In this document: in pieces, positions 11,801-23,082 of the stretch
Numbering within the stretch: position 1 is the first letter of the stretch
Layout: each line of letters opens with the position of its first letter
From: Cannabis sativa
Lineage: Eukaryota; Streptophyta; Magnoliopsida; Rosales; Cannabaceae
NCBI RefSeq assembly: GCF_029168945.1
Contig: NC_083601.1
Coordinates: forward strand, 30,927,660-30,991,659
DNA length: 64,000 bases
Reading direction: 5' to 3'
Made by a program: the position numbers and the translations under genes
Notes under the pieces: model-generated
Databases searched by the model: none
What the model was told of the DNA's origin: nothing
Seen by the model: only the letters and a program-made list of their open reading frames with translations

Positions 11801-14800
11801 TTGATGTATCTATAAAGGTTTCATTACATTTGGTTGATATGTTGTATCAGAATTACACTATCATCTTGGTCTTTGTTTTAAATTTTATTTGTTTGCTGCT
11901 GCATTTCAAGAAAAAAGAGAACAATACAATTTTACCTAAATTTTGCAATATATGCTTTTGCTAGGCACTCATTGAAAAAGATTGGCTAGCGTTTGGTCAT
12001 CCATTTTCAGATCGCGTGGGCATGCCAACAGTATCTGGGGGTGGCAACATACCTTATGAATTATCTAGGCAGTCTTCTGCTAGTGCTTTTCCATCATCAC
12101 CCATGCGTCAATCAACTGGATCGCATACATCCCAAAATCCTAGTTCTACTCATGCACAGAATTCAAACAACTATTCCCCTATATTTTTGCAGGTGCGTCC
12201 ACTATTGTTTTTAGGCAAACCAAATATATGTACTACTCTCTCAATATATGGTAAATGTTAAGTTTCTTCCCTTTCTATGAGGACGAGTAATGTTATTATC
12301 GTTTATCATCATCATCATTATAACTGTTATTAAAAAACAAATTCATTTATTACTTTTATTTATTCTTAAGAAACAAAAATGTCGTATTCATTGTCGTATT
12401 ACACCTATAGAGGTTTGTAAGGAACAACAATCCTTACCAAAACAAACTCCACCAAAATTTAAACTTCTTAACACTAATAAAAAACAAGACAGTCTAAGAC
12501 AATGACCTCTATCACTTTTTCAAAAAAATAAAAATAAAAAACAAGACAACACCAAACCAGTACAAGAAATCAGACATGTTTCTTCCTGTTCTATTAAAAT
12601 TGTTATGGAAACTTTGGATGCTTGAATCATTTGAGATAAGAGTGTTTAATCCCATGAGCCAACTGGGGTTAATTAATGTGATGAGACTTGCTGTTGTGAT
12701 AAAGAATTCTTCTAGAAATTGAGTGTATGTGATATGAGTAAGTTTGTTTCCCCTTGGACTATCTGTTATTGATCTAACCTCTTTTGTTTGTCACAGTGGA
12801 TTGATTGTGTTTCACAGTTGATGCGGATGTATCCTTTTGCGTTTGAGTTCTCCTCGGTGGGTATATTTTTTCTCATTGTGATACACTTCAATTTAATTAA
12901 ACAGCTGATTGTAATATTAACTTTGTTTTGTTTTTTGGGTAAACTAGGCTTTCTTAGTGGATCTCTTGGACAGTATGCTTTCATGTCGCTTTGGAAACTT
13001 CTTGTGTAATAGGTAAGCCCTTTTGATACCTGAGATGCAGTTACTTGATATTTGTTAGTCTTGATATAATGCAATCTATAACTTAGTAAAAGAAACAAGC
13101 TAGCTACTATAGCGAGTCTTTCAGCAATTAACAAAATATTATTTATCACTGTTCTTTTGGACATTAAGATGTTTTATTGAGGTAATGTTCAAGGGGTATC
13201 ACATTATTCTGTGCTTATACACATACCTATTTAGAAACTTGAAGTGTGCAAGGGCATTGGTGCACAATAGGGATTAGATATGATTTTAAATGACTGGTGT
13301 ACTGTTGTGGTCTGTAGTTTGTGACTGGACAACTCTGAAAGAATGTAGAACATGATGCAGAACTTGTAGAAAATTACATGCAATGAACTCTTTGAAGGAT
13401 AAAACACAGTTTCAGAACAAGTCCCTTTCAACGAACAGTCCTTTTGGTGCTTAAATTTTAAAAATGATCCTTAGAGTTGCAAGCAATGCTTTGGCATTTG
13501 AGTCAAAGACAAAAGATGGGGAGAATTGCTGTAAGCTCTTCAAGAGAATGAACCCTTTTCAAGAATTTATGACTTTTAGATTCTAATGTTTTGTTCCTAA
13601 AATATTCATACTTTGTCCTTCTAATTTATTGTTAATTACCTTTCCCCGGCTCTTATAAAACTAGCGGATTTTGTTAATTTAGTGAAAAGGAGAGGCAACA
13701 ATGCAGTATTGCTGAAGCTTCTGGATGCCTGTGGGTATATTTGGCTGATTTGCGTGCTGCAGAAGGGAGTTCTCATGTACACTGTAACCTTTTCTATGAT
13801 CCTCTGAAACACAATGGTCCAATATTACCTCCAGCAGCTGCTTTAGCACCGACTCTGTGGCCTCAATTTCATCTTCGTTGGTCTTGTCCCACCGAAGCCC
13901 AAGCCGGGGAGGTGGAGGCTGAATGTCGGAAGATGGCTTTTAAATTCTCCGAATTGCAGAAGGTAATTAATACTGATATATCTATGAATTTCCATACTTC
14001 TGATTCAATTGATTTTTTCTTGCATTCTACGGCCTTTTGCCAAAAGACTATTCTCTTATCATTCTTTGCTTCATCATATTTACTTGGGTTTAGTCAGTGG
14101 AAGAGTTGTGACTTCTTAGATAGATGAGGTGAGTATGAATATCATATTGTATTAACCCTGCTCTTAAGCTTTGCTATTTGTCAAGTTCACCAACATGATC
14201 CTAACTTCTTTCTACGTTTATCTTCTTCCATCATATTGATTAGTAGTCAATAGTCATTTAGTGATTGGCTAGTTAATTTACTGACGTCACGGACCAGTAA
14301 TTCTAACTTTATTAACCAATGTGTAGATAGTGACATGAGTACTCAAAGTTTTGAGTTTGTAAACAACATAAATTCAATTATTTATTTTAGCGGCATAAAT
14401 TCAATGATTTATTTTAGCGATATCAGTAATTAATGTTTATAAAATTATAATTTTTCTCTAATTTTATCAGTAGAGACTCCGTTTTGAATTTATAAAAAAA
14501 AAATTAGAAATAACTGATACTACATGTTTTTGTCCAGACCCAATAATTTAGAATTTGAATCTTATATGTCTCCTACTAGAAGAAAATTACAGTTTTATAA
14601 ATAATTATCATGTACTGGTAGGCCATGGTTGCAGAATGAACACATGATAATTAGATTAAAAGACTTGAAACTAGTTTTGTGGTTGGGTGGGTTTAAGTTC
14701 ACATAAACGTATCATATATCATAAAAGAAAGAAAAAGAGATTAGGAGTGAGTGTAGAAAACTGAGTTCAGCTGTGGGGCAGCCAAATATTGATACAGCCC

Positions 14801-15465
14801 TTTGACTTGAGTTTGACAACACGTGATGAGATGATAAAAAAATGGTTCTATAGTTTATGTCTCCATTTCAAGGTAGGGTAAAGTGTAGCTATTCTTCCGA
14901 TAGAAAGGTCTAATATTCTGTTTTATGTGTTATATGTTAACAGGCAAAAGAAGCAGCAGAGAACAAAGCTAAGGACATGGTTACTTCTATGGAATCTTTA
15001 AGTGCAGAGTTGAGAAATGAACAGAGTGCCAGAATTTCAGCTATGAGCCTGGCCAAAAGAGCCAGCAAGGAAAACGAGGCTTTTAATCGAGCCATTCAAT
15101 CCCTAGGATGCAAGGTCCATTTCTCAGGAAGTGGTGATTGCACTGTTGACATTGAAAATAGCTTGATTGGTACTCCACAGAAATTTTCTTATTCCCCTTC
15201 AAAGAGAGAATCGGACAGTATCACACAGAATGATGAAAAGTCAGACCTCTCTGTTTCAATCACAGTTATGTCAGATGAAAATGCTCCGAACAATCAAATT
15301 GGTCGAATGTGTGAAACATTATGCCCTCTTCGCACTCGAGAAGGAGGCTGCAAGTGGCCAGATGCCGGATGTGCTCAGCTTGGCAGCCAATTTGTTGGAC
15401 TAAAGGCAAATTTCGATGCATTTGACCGACTTTCTATTTACGATGGCTACTTTCAGCCCAAGTGA
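5893..15465 (+). CDS. MTM1-like: Myotubularin-type phosphatidylinositol 3-phosphate phosphatase
   Basis: Nineteen exons join in frame into 854 residues, close to Arabidopsis MTM1 (about 840): 5893-6003, 6157-6225, 6931-7005, 7223-7294, 7871-7940, 8286-8335, 8868-9157, 9269-9342, 9426-9489, 9592-9657, 10545-10644, 10731-10844, 11224-11393, 11494-11578, 11965-12192, 12797-12856, 12948-13012, 13683-13962, 14944-15465. All introns are GT-AG. An N-terminal GRAM/PH-like region ([20 protein letters not shown]) precedes the phosphatase domain. The CX5R active site, [10 protein letters not shown] (Cys441 to Arg447), is intact and split across exons 13 and 14. The C-terminal part has a short helical, probably coiled-coil stretch ([20 protein letters not shown]). 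Family enzymes remove the 3-phosphate from PI3P and PI(3,5)P2 on endomembranes. Exon 1 starts at the ATG after the CT-rich leader; an in-frame ATG 21 codons on is the alternative. Confidence 0.95.
9763..9825 (+). repeat. Short A-rich insertion with 11-bp target duplication in myotubularin intron 10
   Basis: AATTATAAAAC occurs at 9763-9773 and 9815-9825. The 41-base insert ends in an A-rich run (CACTAAAAAAATA). The pattern fits a severely 5'-truncated retro-insertion. Confidence 0.55.
12476..12548 (+). repeat. Tail-only retro-insertion with 16-bp target duplication in myotubularin intron 15
   Basis: AATAAAAAACAAGACA is present exactly at 12476-12491 and 12533-12548. The 41-base insert ends TTTTTCA followed by an A-rich run, the same kind of end as the other tail-only insertions in this window. 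Confidence 0.7.
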
Positions 15466-17367
15466 ATACTAGGTTAGGTTAGAGTAGTAGTTCTAAGATA
15501 ATTTTTGGCTTGCCGTCAGATTAAGTGGAGACGGCAATGGCCCCTAGAATTTGAAATGGGGGTCTCGGAACTGTTTGTACAAAGAATGTAGAGTTAATCT
15601 TAATCAACCTATTAGCTCAAGGGATTTTGTTGTACAAGAAGAGTGGATAATCATTTGAGAAACTGTGGAGTAATTGGTGATCGACGACCCATACAAGTTT
15701 CTTTAGGTGTTTTTAGCTAGACCATACATTTCAATTCATTTCCCCAATAAGAGAAGCCCGTGTACATGTTTTAGGCTTAGCTATGTGTTGTAGCTAATCT
15801 TCACCAGCATCCATTTATATGCAATGATACATTTAGATTTCGTTATTCAATAAAAAGTTGGTTACTGACCGAAACAAGTTCTATGTCAGTCAGCCTCTTT
15901 GTTTCATATATTGTAGGCTTGTAATGTTTATATGGTGCTATCAAAATGGCCGTTTTGTTATCCTCTATCTATCTTGATTGAAAAATTTATCCAATAATAA
16001 TAATAATAAAAAAGAACAAATCTGTACAATTATCTTTCCAAGTTGATTTGGAATAGCGTTAATGGCTGTGGTTTCTCAAGAAAGAAGGGAAACCTTACTA
16101 AGTACAACTTGCCATAAACTTAAAACTAAATAGGTGGAGGAGGGTTCTATGGGTGCGTTTGGGATAGCTTTTAAAAAAGTTAGAAGCACTTTTTAAAAAA
16201 CTATCATTCAAAATGTGTTTGGTAAAATTAGAGAACTAGCTTTTTTAAAAATTTAAGAAAAAAATTCAGCTTTTGCCAAAAGTTGGGTCTCTTGGGTTAG
16301 TTTGTCACATTGTTTGAGCTGATACTTTTTTTTTGGATAGTCTTTTCATATATATTTTTTTAATAAATTCTCATAAATTGTTATATTCAAACAAATTATA
16401 TTTTGCTTTTTAACGATAATGTTTCGTATGAAATAAATTTTCATTGCCGTAAAAGAAAGATATGAAATAAATTTAGGATTATTTTGGCGTATAGATATGC
16501 CATATTCATGTGTTTGAAAATATGTTATACATAAAGTTTGATAGAAGAGACAATGGCATATATTATTGTATACCGAGTTTTGAAACACATACATTTCATA
16601 TTTTGGCAAGCATATGAATATTAGAATATATATACCACTTCCTTGACTTGAGCCAAAAAAATTGTACATGATACATTTATCCACTTGTTTGTCCCCTCTT
16701 TATGGTGGTAATATATACTCTTTGGTGGAAGTGATGTTCAAACTCTCATTGTTTAAAGTTACTCTCAAATATTGTGCAAGTAGTTATAAATCCAAAAGAA
16801 CCAGCACACATAATTAGTGTAATATAAACTGTCTAAATTTGTATTTCTTAGAATTTTTTTTTAGAAAAAATGACTACAATACAAATCTCAAAGCGTAAAA
16901 ACTTTCAGTCAACAAACTAATTATTCACTTAAGTTTTATAAAGAATAGTCTCTATAAACTAACCTATAAAAAGATCAATCTACTCCAGAAATGTATTATA
17001 TTTCGTAGTTTAGTATTTGTAGTTTTCTGTACCATGTTGTACACTAATAAAGAAAAAGAACTTAAATAAACGTGTTATTAAGTAGAATATTACATGGGTG
17101 TTTTGGGTATTATGCCTCACTACTAGTGATTGCTCAAACATCGAACGTTCCTTGCACTTTCAAAGATATTAACACTAATATACATACAAGACAAGACAAA
17201 GTGGTCTTCAAACTCAGTCAAATTCAACAATGTCGGCCATATTTATATTAATAATTCATTGATGGTGTTCCCACGTTCCTTGAATCTTCACTTACAACTC
17301 ACTTGTGGATATTTGTTTTGTTTATGTATGAAATGCTGCAAAAGTAATAAGCAGTGTAAATATAGCA
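15466..17367. other. Intergenic DNA between myotubularin and the NLR
   Basis: The first part is 3' flank of the myotubularin gene, with an AATAAA at about 15848 that may serve polyadenylation. Around 16148-16300 is a probable MITE fragment: GGTGCGTTTGGGATAGC at its left and runs related to AAAGTTAGAAGCACTTTTT inside; related runs occur near 53500-53590. The rest is AT-rich without a credible gene. Confidence 0.5.
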
Positions 17368-20259
17368 ATGGCAGAGAGTCTATTAATATCCCAATTAGCT
17401 GAGGCAGTTGTATCTCAAGCAGTAGGAAGACTCAGTGAGCTAATAATCAACGAAGGTGCATCATTGAGCAGTGTGAAGGCAGATGTGGAGAGGCTACGAG
17501 ATGAGCTACATCGAATGCACTGCTTCTTTGAAGATGCAGATCGCAGGCCACACCACCAAGACAAGCGCCTTCGCCATTGGATATCAGAACTTAGAGGTGT
17601 TGCTAATGATGTTGAGGATGTTATTGAGATGTTCATCTCCAATGTCTCCTCTTCTTGCCTCCAATTCTTCTACCTCCGCAGACTCAGGAGCCAAATCAAT
17701 TCCATCAAAACTAAGATGGAAGATATCTTTAAAAGCTCCCAAACTTACCGGATTGAATCTAGTAGTCGTAGTAGTAGTAGTAGTAGTAGAAGAGTTGAAG
17801 GGACTAGTAGTTCTGTTTCTGAGCTACAGCGGCGTCTGAGGAGATCTTGTCCAGATGACAATGATGATGATGATTATGTTGTGAGCATGGAGCATAGTGT
17901 GAAGGCTTTGAAAGATGAGTTGATCATGTTGAAGAAGGAAGATGATGATGATCAACTCTCCATAGTTTCTGTGGTTGGCATGGGTGGATTAGGTAAGACC
18001 ACTCTTGCTAAGTTGGTTTATAAAAGTAATGATGTTAAACAACACTTTGATTGTTGTGCTTGGGTTTTCATATGCCAACAATATGTTTCTAAGGATATTT
18101 TGTATGAAATCTTAGTTCAAATTGATAGGGGTAGTGATAGAGAGAAAATAAGGAATTTGAATGAGAATGAGATGAGTGATAGGCTTAAGAGTGAGTTAAA
18201 AGGGAAGAGGTATCTTGTGGTTCTTGATGATATTTGGAGAATTGAGGCTTGGGATTGTATCAAAAGAGCTTTCCCTTTAGGAAATAGTAGTAGTAAAGTG
18301 CTTTTCACTACTCGAAACAAAGAATTAGCATTGTCTGTTAATCCATGTAGCTCTCCAATTGAGCCCTCTTTTTTAACATTTGAAGAGAGCTGGCAAGTAC
18401 TTGTACAAAGGCAAGCTTTTCGGAGAAGCGGTTTTGGACTAGAATTTGAGATGTTGGGTAAGGACATGGTGAAAAAATGCGGAGGACTGCCTCTAGCAAT
18501 TGTTGTTCTTGGAGGGCTGTTGAGAACAAGAAGTTCACTTGAAGAATGGAAAGAGGTTCAGAAAGATGTTAACTCACACTTGAATAAGCTCCAATCACAT
18601 CAAGAGTATGAAGGTGTGAATGGCATTTTAGCCTTGAGCTACTATGATCTACCTTACTACTTGAAACCATGTTTTTTGTATTTGGGAAGCTTTCCAGAAG
18701 ACAGAGATATAGAGAAAAAGACATTGATTCGGTTATGGATTGCAGAGGGATTTGTACAAAAACTGAAAAGAGAAGAGGCAAATGAGGAAACATTGGAAAA
18801 TGTATGTGAACAATACTTGAGAGAGCTTACAAATAGGTGCATGATTCAAGTGAGCAAAAGGAACAATTCAGGAGTGGGAGTGAAAACATACCGAGTACAT
18901 GATCTTATGCGAGACTTGTGCGTGTCTAAGGCGAAAGAAGAGAACTTTTTTCAGGTCATTCAACATCAAAATGAGAGTAACATGTCAGAGCAGGGAGGTT
19001 CTTCAATTCATCATGGTGCTAAAACAATCTTTTCACGGAAAATTGTTCTTCATGTTGGGTGTGATCTCGATTTGTGTAAAGTTCAACTCCGTCTCCATTC
19101 CCTTTTATGTTTCGACAACGGGCATTTTCTTGTGAGTAGCTTAAGAAAGAAGACTTTCATGTTCTTAAGAACACTAATACTTGGAAACACTTGTTTGGGA
19201 GATAACAACTTTAAGATTCTGAAACAAATCTGCACACTCATACACTTGAGGTACCTTGGGCTGCAAAAATCTAATAATCTGCACAAATTGCCAAAATGCA
19301 TAGCCAACTTGCGTAGCTTGCACACTTTGGATCTTCGATACAGCAATGTCAAAATGCTACCTACATCAATATCAAGACTGACACGTCTGACACATCTTAT
19401 GAGTGATAAACCTTTAATGCTCATGGACAAAGAATCAGGTAACAAGTTTCTTAATTTTGCTGTTTTAAGTGTTAATCCTGCTAAACCGACGCCAACCAAT
19501 CCGGCGCAGCCTACCACACCTATGCTCATAAGGGATGTCTTAATCTTCAAATATGATGTTCTTCTCCAACTTACTAATCTTCAAGAGCTAAAAATGCTAC
19601 TTAGAAGCAAAGAAGAAGCTACAAAGGTGCTAGAATCGGCCATCATAAAAGGCGGTAGAATTCGATCCTTGGATCTTGACATGGTGTTTCATGGACATGT
19701 ACTTCAAAATCAACTAGCACCACCACCACCAATGCCTTTTCCAAGTCTAAAATCACTCTCTAAATGCTACCTTCTCAATAAACTACGTCTAAGGGGGCCA
19801 ATAGAAAAAGATTCTTTGCAATTTCTGTCCACAAGCCTAGTCAAATTGACTTTGGAACATACATGTATTCAACAAGACCCTATGGCAGTACTGGAACAGC
19901 TACCAAATTTAAAGCTTCTACAGTTGCATTCTTTTTCTTATATTGGTTCCAAATTGGTTTGCTCTGCCAATGGCTTTCCTAAACTAGAGACTCTTCGGCT
20001 TTGTCACTTGCAAAGACTGAAGGAGTGGGAAATAGAGAAAGATTCCATGCAATGCCTGAAGAGATTAGAGCTTGAACAACTTCTGAAACTGAAGATGATT
20101 CCTGATGGCTTGAAATTCGTTACTACTCTTAGGCAATTAGATGTTATAGAAATGACAGAGATTTTTGAAGAAAGGATTAAAGTGAGTGAAGGACTTGAAG
20201 GGGAAGATTACAACAAAGTGCGCCACATTCCCTCCATCTCAACTAGAAGACTTTATTAA
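17368..20259 (+). CDS. CC-NB-ARC-LRR disease-resistance protein (CNL)
   Basis: A single-exon gene of 963 residues; CNLs of this class are often intronless. The N terminus is an Rx-type coiled coil with the EDVID-like motif DVEDVIEMF near residue 82. The NB-ARC domain shows the P-loop GMGGLGKTT (204-212), kinase-2 LVVLDDIW (about 283-290), RNBS-B KVLFTTRNKELAL, CGGLPLAIVVLGG (about 370) and an MHD motif as VHDLMRDLC (about 510). About 560-930 form irregular leucine-rich repeats. Such proteins sense pathogen effectors in the cytosol or at membranes and start a defence response. All motifs needed for nucleotide binding are present, so the gene looks functional. A Ser-rich run (131-140) encoded by an AGT microsatellite and an Asp-rich stretch lie between the CC and NB-ARC domains. 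It has no TIR domain or integrated decoy, and no paralogue is nearby. The ligand cannot be predicted. Confidence 0.97.
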   Translation: MAESLLISQLAEAVVSQAVGRLSELIINEGASLSSVKADVERLRDELHRMHCFFEDADRRPHHQDKRLRHWISELRGVANDVEDVIEMFISNVSSSCLQFFYLRRLRSQINSIKTKMEDIFKSSQTYRIESSSRSSSSSSRRVEGTSSSVSELQRRLRRSCPDDNDDDDYVVSMEHSVKALKDELIMLKKEDDDDQLSIVSVVGMGGLGKTTLAKLVYKSNDVKQHFDCCAWVFICQQYVSKDILYEILVQIDRGSDREKIRNLNENEMSDRLKSELKGKRYLVVLDDIWRIEAWDCIKRAFPLGNSSSKVLFTTRNKELALSVNPCSSPIEPSFLTFEESWQVLVQRQAFRRSGFGLEFEMLGKDMVKKCGGLPLAIVVLGGLLRTRSSLEEWKEVQKDVNSHLNKLQSHQEYEGVNGILALSYYDLPYYLKPCFLYLGSFPEDRDIEKKTLIRLWIAEGFVQKLKREEANEETLENVCEQYLRELTNRCMIQVSKRNNSGVGVKTYRVHDLMRDLCVSKAKEENFFQVIQHQNESNMSEQGGSSIHHGAKTIFSRKIVLHVGCDLDLCKVQLRLHSLLCFDNGHFLVSSLRKKTFMFLRTLILGNTCLGDNNFKILKQICTLIHLRYLGLQKSNNLHKLPKCIANLRSLHTLDLRYSNVKMLPTSISRLTRLTHLMSDKPLMLMDKESGNKFLNFAVLSVNPAKPTPTNPAQPTTPMLIRDVLIFKYDVLLQLTNLQELKMLLRSKEEATKVLESAIIKGGRIRSLDLDMVFHGHVLQNQLAPPPPMPFPSLKSLSKCYLLNKLRLRGPIEKDSLQFLSTSLVKLTLEHTCIQQDPMAVLEQLPNLKLLQLHSFSYIGSKLVCSANGFPKLETLRLCHLQRLKEWEIEKDSMQCLKRLELEQLLKLKMIPDGLKFVTTLRQLDVIEMTEIFEERIKVSEGLEGEDYNKVRHIPSISTRRLY

Positions 20260-20388
20260 GAATAGCTGCAACTTTATTCTCATCATTAAATTGTTGCTCA
20301 GTCTCATCTCAACTCAAACCAGTATCATAATACAAATTACAATGCTATCTTTTCTTTAAATAGAGCTATCCTTATCCAACGCATTCAA

Positions 20389-20389
<1 letters not shown>

Positions 20390-20444
<55 letters not shown>
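20390..20444. repeat. (TTA)n microsatellite, about 18 units
   Basis: An uninterrupted trinucleotide run just 3' of the NLR gene, likely polymorphic in length. Confidence 0.97.
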
Positions 20445-20589
20445 CATTTCCCCATCTTTTTTATATTGTATTAATCATAGCTTTTGATTTTAGAGTTTCC
20501 CCAACCGGATGCTAAAATTTACTTTTTTCCATTGAAACTTTAGCACTATAGTTGCACTAAATAGTGTTCAGTGTATCACAGTACATATA

Positions 20590-20598
20590 TTTTTTATA
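20590..20598. repeat. Left 9-bp target site duplication of the MULE
   Basis: TTTTTTATA, identical to 28965-28973. Nine bases is the standard duplication length of Mutator-like elements. Confidence 0.88.
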
Positions 20599-20644
20599 GG
20601 AAAATTTTATGCTAAAAAATAGCAAATGGTGTTTAATTATACCA
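20599..20644 (+). repeat. Left terminal inverted repeat of the MULE
   Basis: Begins GGAAAATTTTATGCT and ends TTAATTATACCA. It pairs with the reverse complement of 28912-28964 over nearly its full length, apart from a 7-bp gap and scattered mismatches. Confidence 0.88.
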
Positions 20645-20747
20645 AGAATTTATTACACGTAGAAAAAATATGCCAATTTTTTAATTTCCTTCCTAAATTA
20701 CCCCTATCCTTTCACTTTCCCCCATTCTCTCTAACACTCTCTAACAG

Positions 20748-20750
<3 letters not shown>

Positions 20751-20824
<74 letters not shown>
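20751..20824. repeat. (TC)37 microsatellite in the MULE 5' end
   Basis: A 74-base uninterrupted TC tract inside what is probably the 5' leader of the ULP gene. Minus-strand frames through it encode only Arg-Glu repeats and are not genes. Confidence 0.97.
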
Positions 20825-20825
<1 letters not shown>

Positions 20826-20828
<3 letters not shown>

Positions 20829-21060
20829 CGAACCCCACTGTTGAACCACCACAGTCGAACCACCACCCACGTTCGAACCCCACCGTCGAACCACCACGAA
20901 GACCCAGTCGACACGAACCACGCAACCACATTCGAACCAGACGACCCCATCGACCCCGACGACCCCGACGACCCATAAACCCACTCGAGACCCAGTCGAC
21001 CCCATCGACCCCGACGACCCAACAACCCACTCGAGACCCCCAGCAACCTCCAAAACGTAC
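20826..21060. repeat. CpG-rich minisatellite built on CGAACC / GACCC units
   Basis: Degenerate short units (TCGAACCACCAC, CGACCCCGACGACCC) repeat, and a block of about 56 bases is present twice (about 20940-20996 and 20997-21050; both contain CGACCCCATCGACCCCGACG and CCCACTCGAGACCC). The base composition is much richer in GC than the surroundings. It sits just 5' of the first probable donor (GGTATT at about 21128). Confidence 0.75.
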
Positions 21061-21290
21061 TCGGACCATGTCGGAGCACCGTCCCCACCACCGCCTTCTT
21101 CAAACATTCGAACCTTTGGATAAAAGAGGTATTTTTTTTTGAATTTTTTGTACATGCTTTAATTTGTGGATGAATCTGTTTAAACTGAAATTGTGATTTA
21201 GTATGTTTGTTTGTGATAAATTATGCATGAGAAATCTGGGGAAATTATGGGGGTCGTGGTAAACGCTGTTTTTTCCTGATTTTAGTTTTT

Positions 21291-21712
21291 GTGCGACGTT
21301 ATGCGATTTTATATGCGATGTTGTGCGATTTTAACATAGGTTAATACATTTTGGATATATTTAGCGATATTTAGGCGACATTGTGCGATGTTTGTGTGAT
21401 TTAGTATATTTAGAGTAGATTTCAGCAATATTATGGGTATATTTAGCGATATTTGGGCGACATTGTGCGATGTTTGTGCGATTTAGTATATATGAAGTAT
21501 GTTGTGCGATTTCTGCAATATTATGCGATGTTTGGGCGATGTTTGTGCGATGTTAACTGACAGGGACTTGATTTTTTAGTTGTTTTGTTCTGCATTGTTT
21601 TAGCGATATTATGCGATCTATGTGCGATACTTATGCGATTCTTGTTGAGAGTGGCCTAATTTTCGCTGCCTTTATGCGATTTTAGGCGATGTTTGTGCGA
21701 TTATTATGCGAT
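21291..21712 (+). repeat. GCGAT-motif array 1 (first intron or leader of the ULP gene)
   Basis: About 23 copies of GCGA, mostly as TGTGCGAT, TATGCGAT or TTAGCGAT followed by T-rich spacers of 5-20 bases. Spacing is irregular, so this is not a strict tandem satellite. All copies read in the sense of the ULP gene. Confidence 0.85.
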
Positions 21713-22714
21713 AAAATCTAATTAATCTTTCTAAATGCAGATGGCTCCTGAACTTATTCTCCCATTGTCAGACCACTTTCCAGGGCGTATAACATACAGA
21801 GGCAACGGATACTTTGCTTCAATAAAGGCCAAATTTGAAGCTTTTAACTTGACTCAGAAGGTGAAGGAGACGCCTTTTGGTGTGTTTTGGAATGCCAGTG
21901 AATTGAAATTCAGTGGGGTTATTGTCCATCAGTTGTTACTAAGGAAGAAGAAAGTGAGTGATGCCAAAAATGATGAAGTGTGGTTTTACGTGGGTAAAAC
22001 CGAAGCTAGATTTGGGCGGTCTGAGTTTGGTTTGATCACAGGCCTAAAGATGAGCGGTGGTCCTTCGTCAGAAGAATTGACTGCACAATGTGATTCTGAT
22101 CGGATTTTGCGAGACTATCTCAACAATTCAAAAAGGGTGGCCTTTAAAACCCTTTGGCTAGCATTTGAGGCATGCGATGTTGCAGACGATGTATACAAGC
22201 TGGGGTTGTGTGCATTTGTCGAAGGTGTTCTGCTGTCACGGGCCGAGGGTGTGTATATCTAGACAGATATGCTAAAGTTGGTAGAAAATGAAGACAACTT
22301 CTTCGAGTATCCTTGGGGTCTTCTGTCTTATCAAAAGTTGTTGTCTTCCACAACTAAGAATATGCAACAACTTACGCAAAACTACATGGATAAGGTGTCG
22401 AGTAAGAACGATAAGACCAAGAAGAAACACAAGAAGGAGAAAAAGGTTACTCAACCAGAAGCGAAGTACAACGTGTACGGATATGCTCCTGCCCTGTAAT
22501 ATTAGGAATTTGAGGCCATGCAAGTTTTGGGGAAGAAGTATGGCCAGTGAAAAGGGACTCGATTCCCTCGAATGTTGAACTGGAGCACCCCCGACTCAAT
22601 CACGAAACACGATGTGAAGCAACCTGACGTGGCTGCACTGTTTGAGAAAAGGGTATGTGAATCTTTCTCTATTTTAGCGCACTTATTTTTTGCTTTAAGT
22701 GTAATCTGTGTTTA

Positions 22715-23082
22715 TATGCGATTTTGATGCGACATTGTGCGATATTTGTGCGATTTACATGGCAGTGCATTATAAATGTTAGTTGCAAAGTGTGTTTTTT
22801 GGCGACTTTATGCAATTCGTGAGCGATTTTTGTGCGATTTTGTTGGCAGTCTCTAAATAAATTTTCACTTGAATTGTTTTATATTTTTGGCGACTTTATG
22901 CGATTACTGTGCGATCTTTGTACGATTCTTTATGACAGTAGCTTATAAACTTTCTATTGATGTATAATTAAGTTTTAGCGACGTAATGCGATTACTATGC
23001 GATGTTTATGCGATTTTGGTGACAATAACTTATAAAGTTTATTAGATTTTGGGTGATATTGTGCGATTTATATGCGATATAA
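22715..23082 (+). repeat. GCGAT-motif array 2 (second intron of the ULP gene)
   Basis: About 16 copies of TGCGAT, AGCGAT or GGCGAC with T-rich spacers, all in the ULP sense. The array fills nearly the whole intron between the donor at 22653 and the acceptor at 23113. Confidence 0.85.

Noticed and set aside
11614..11964. 116-codon hydrophobic frame in the myotubularin gene
   Set aside because: It fills intron 14 (donor at 11579, acceptor at 11964) and has no homology; the flanking exons join perfectly across it.
18117..19550. Minus-strand frames of 60-155 codons within the NLR gene
   Set aside because: Antisense shadows of a long coding exon.
20712..21155. Minus-strand open frames of 112-147 codons rich in Arg-Glu and Gly-Val
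   Set aside because: They are translations of the TC microsatellite and the GC-rich minisatellite in three frames; no conserved sequence.
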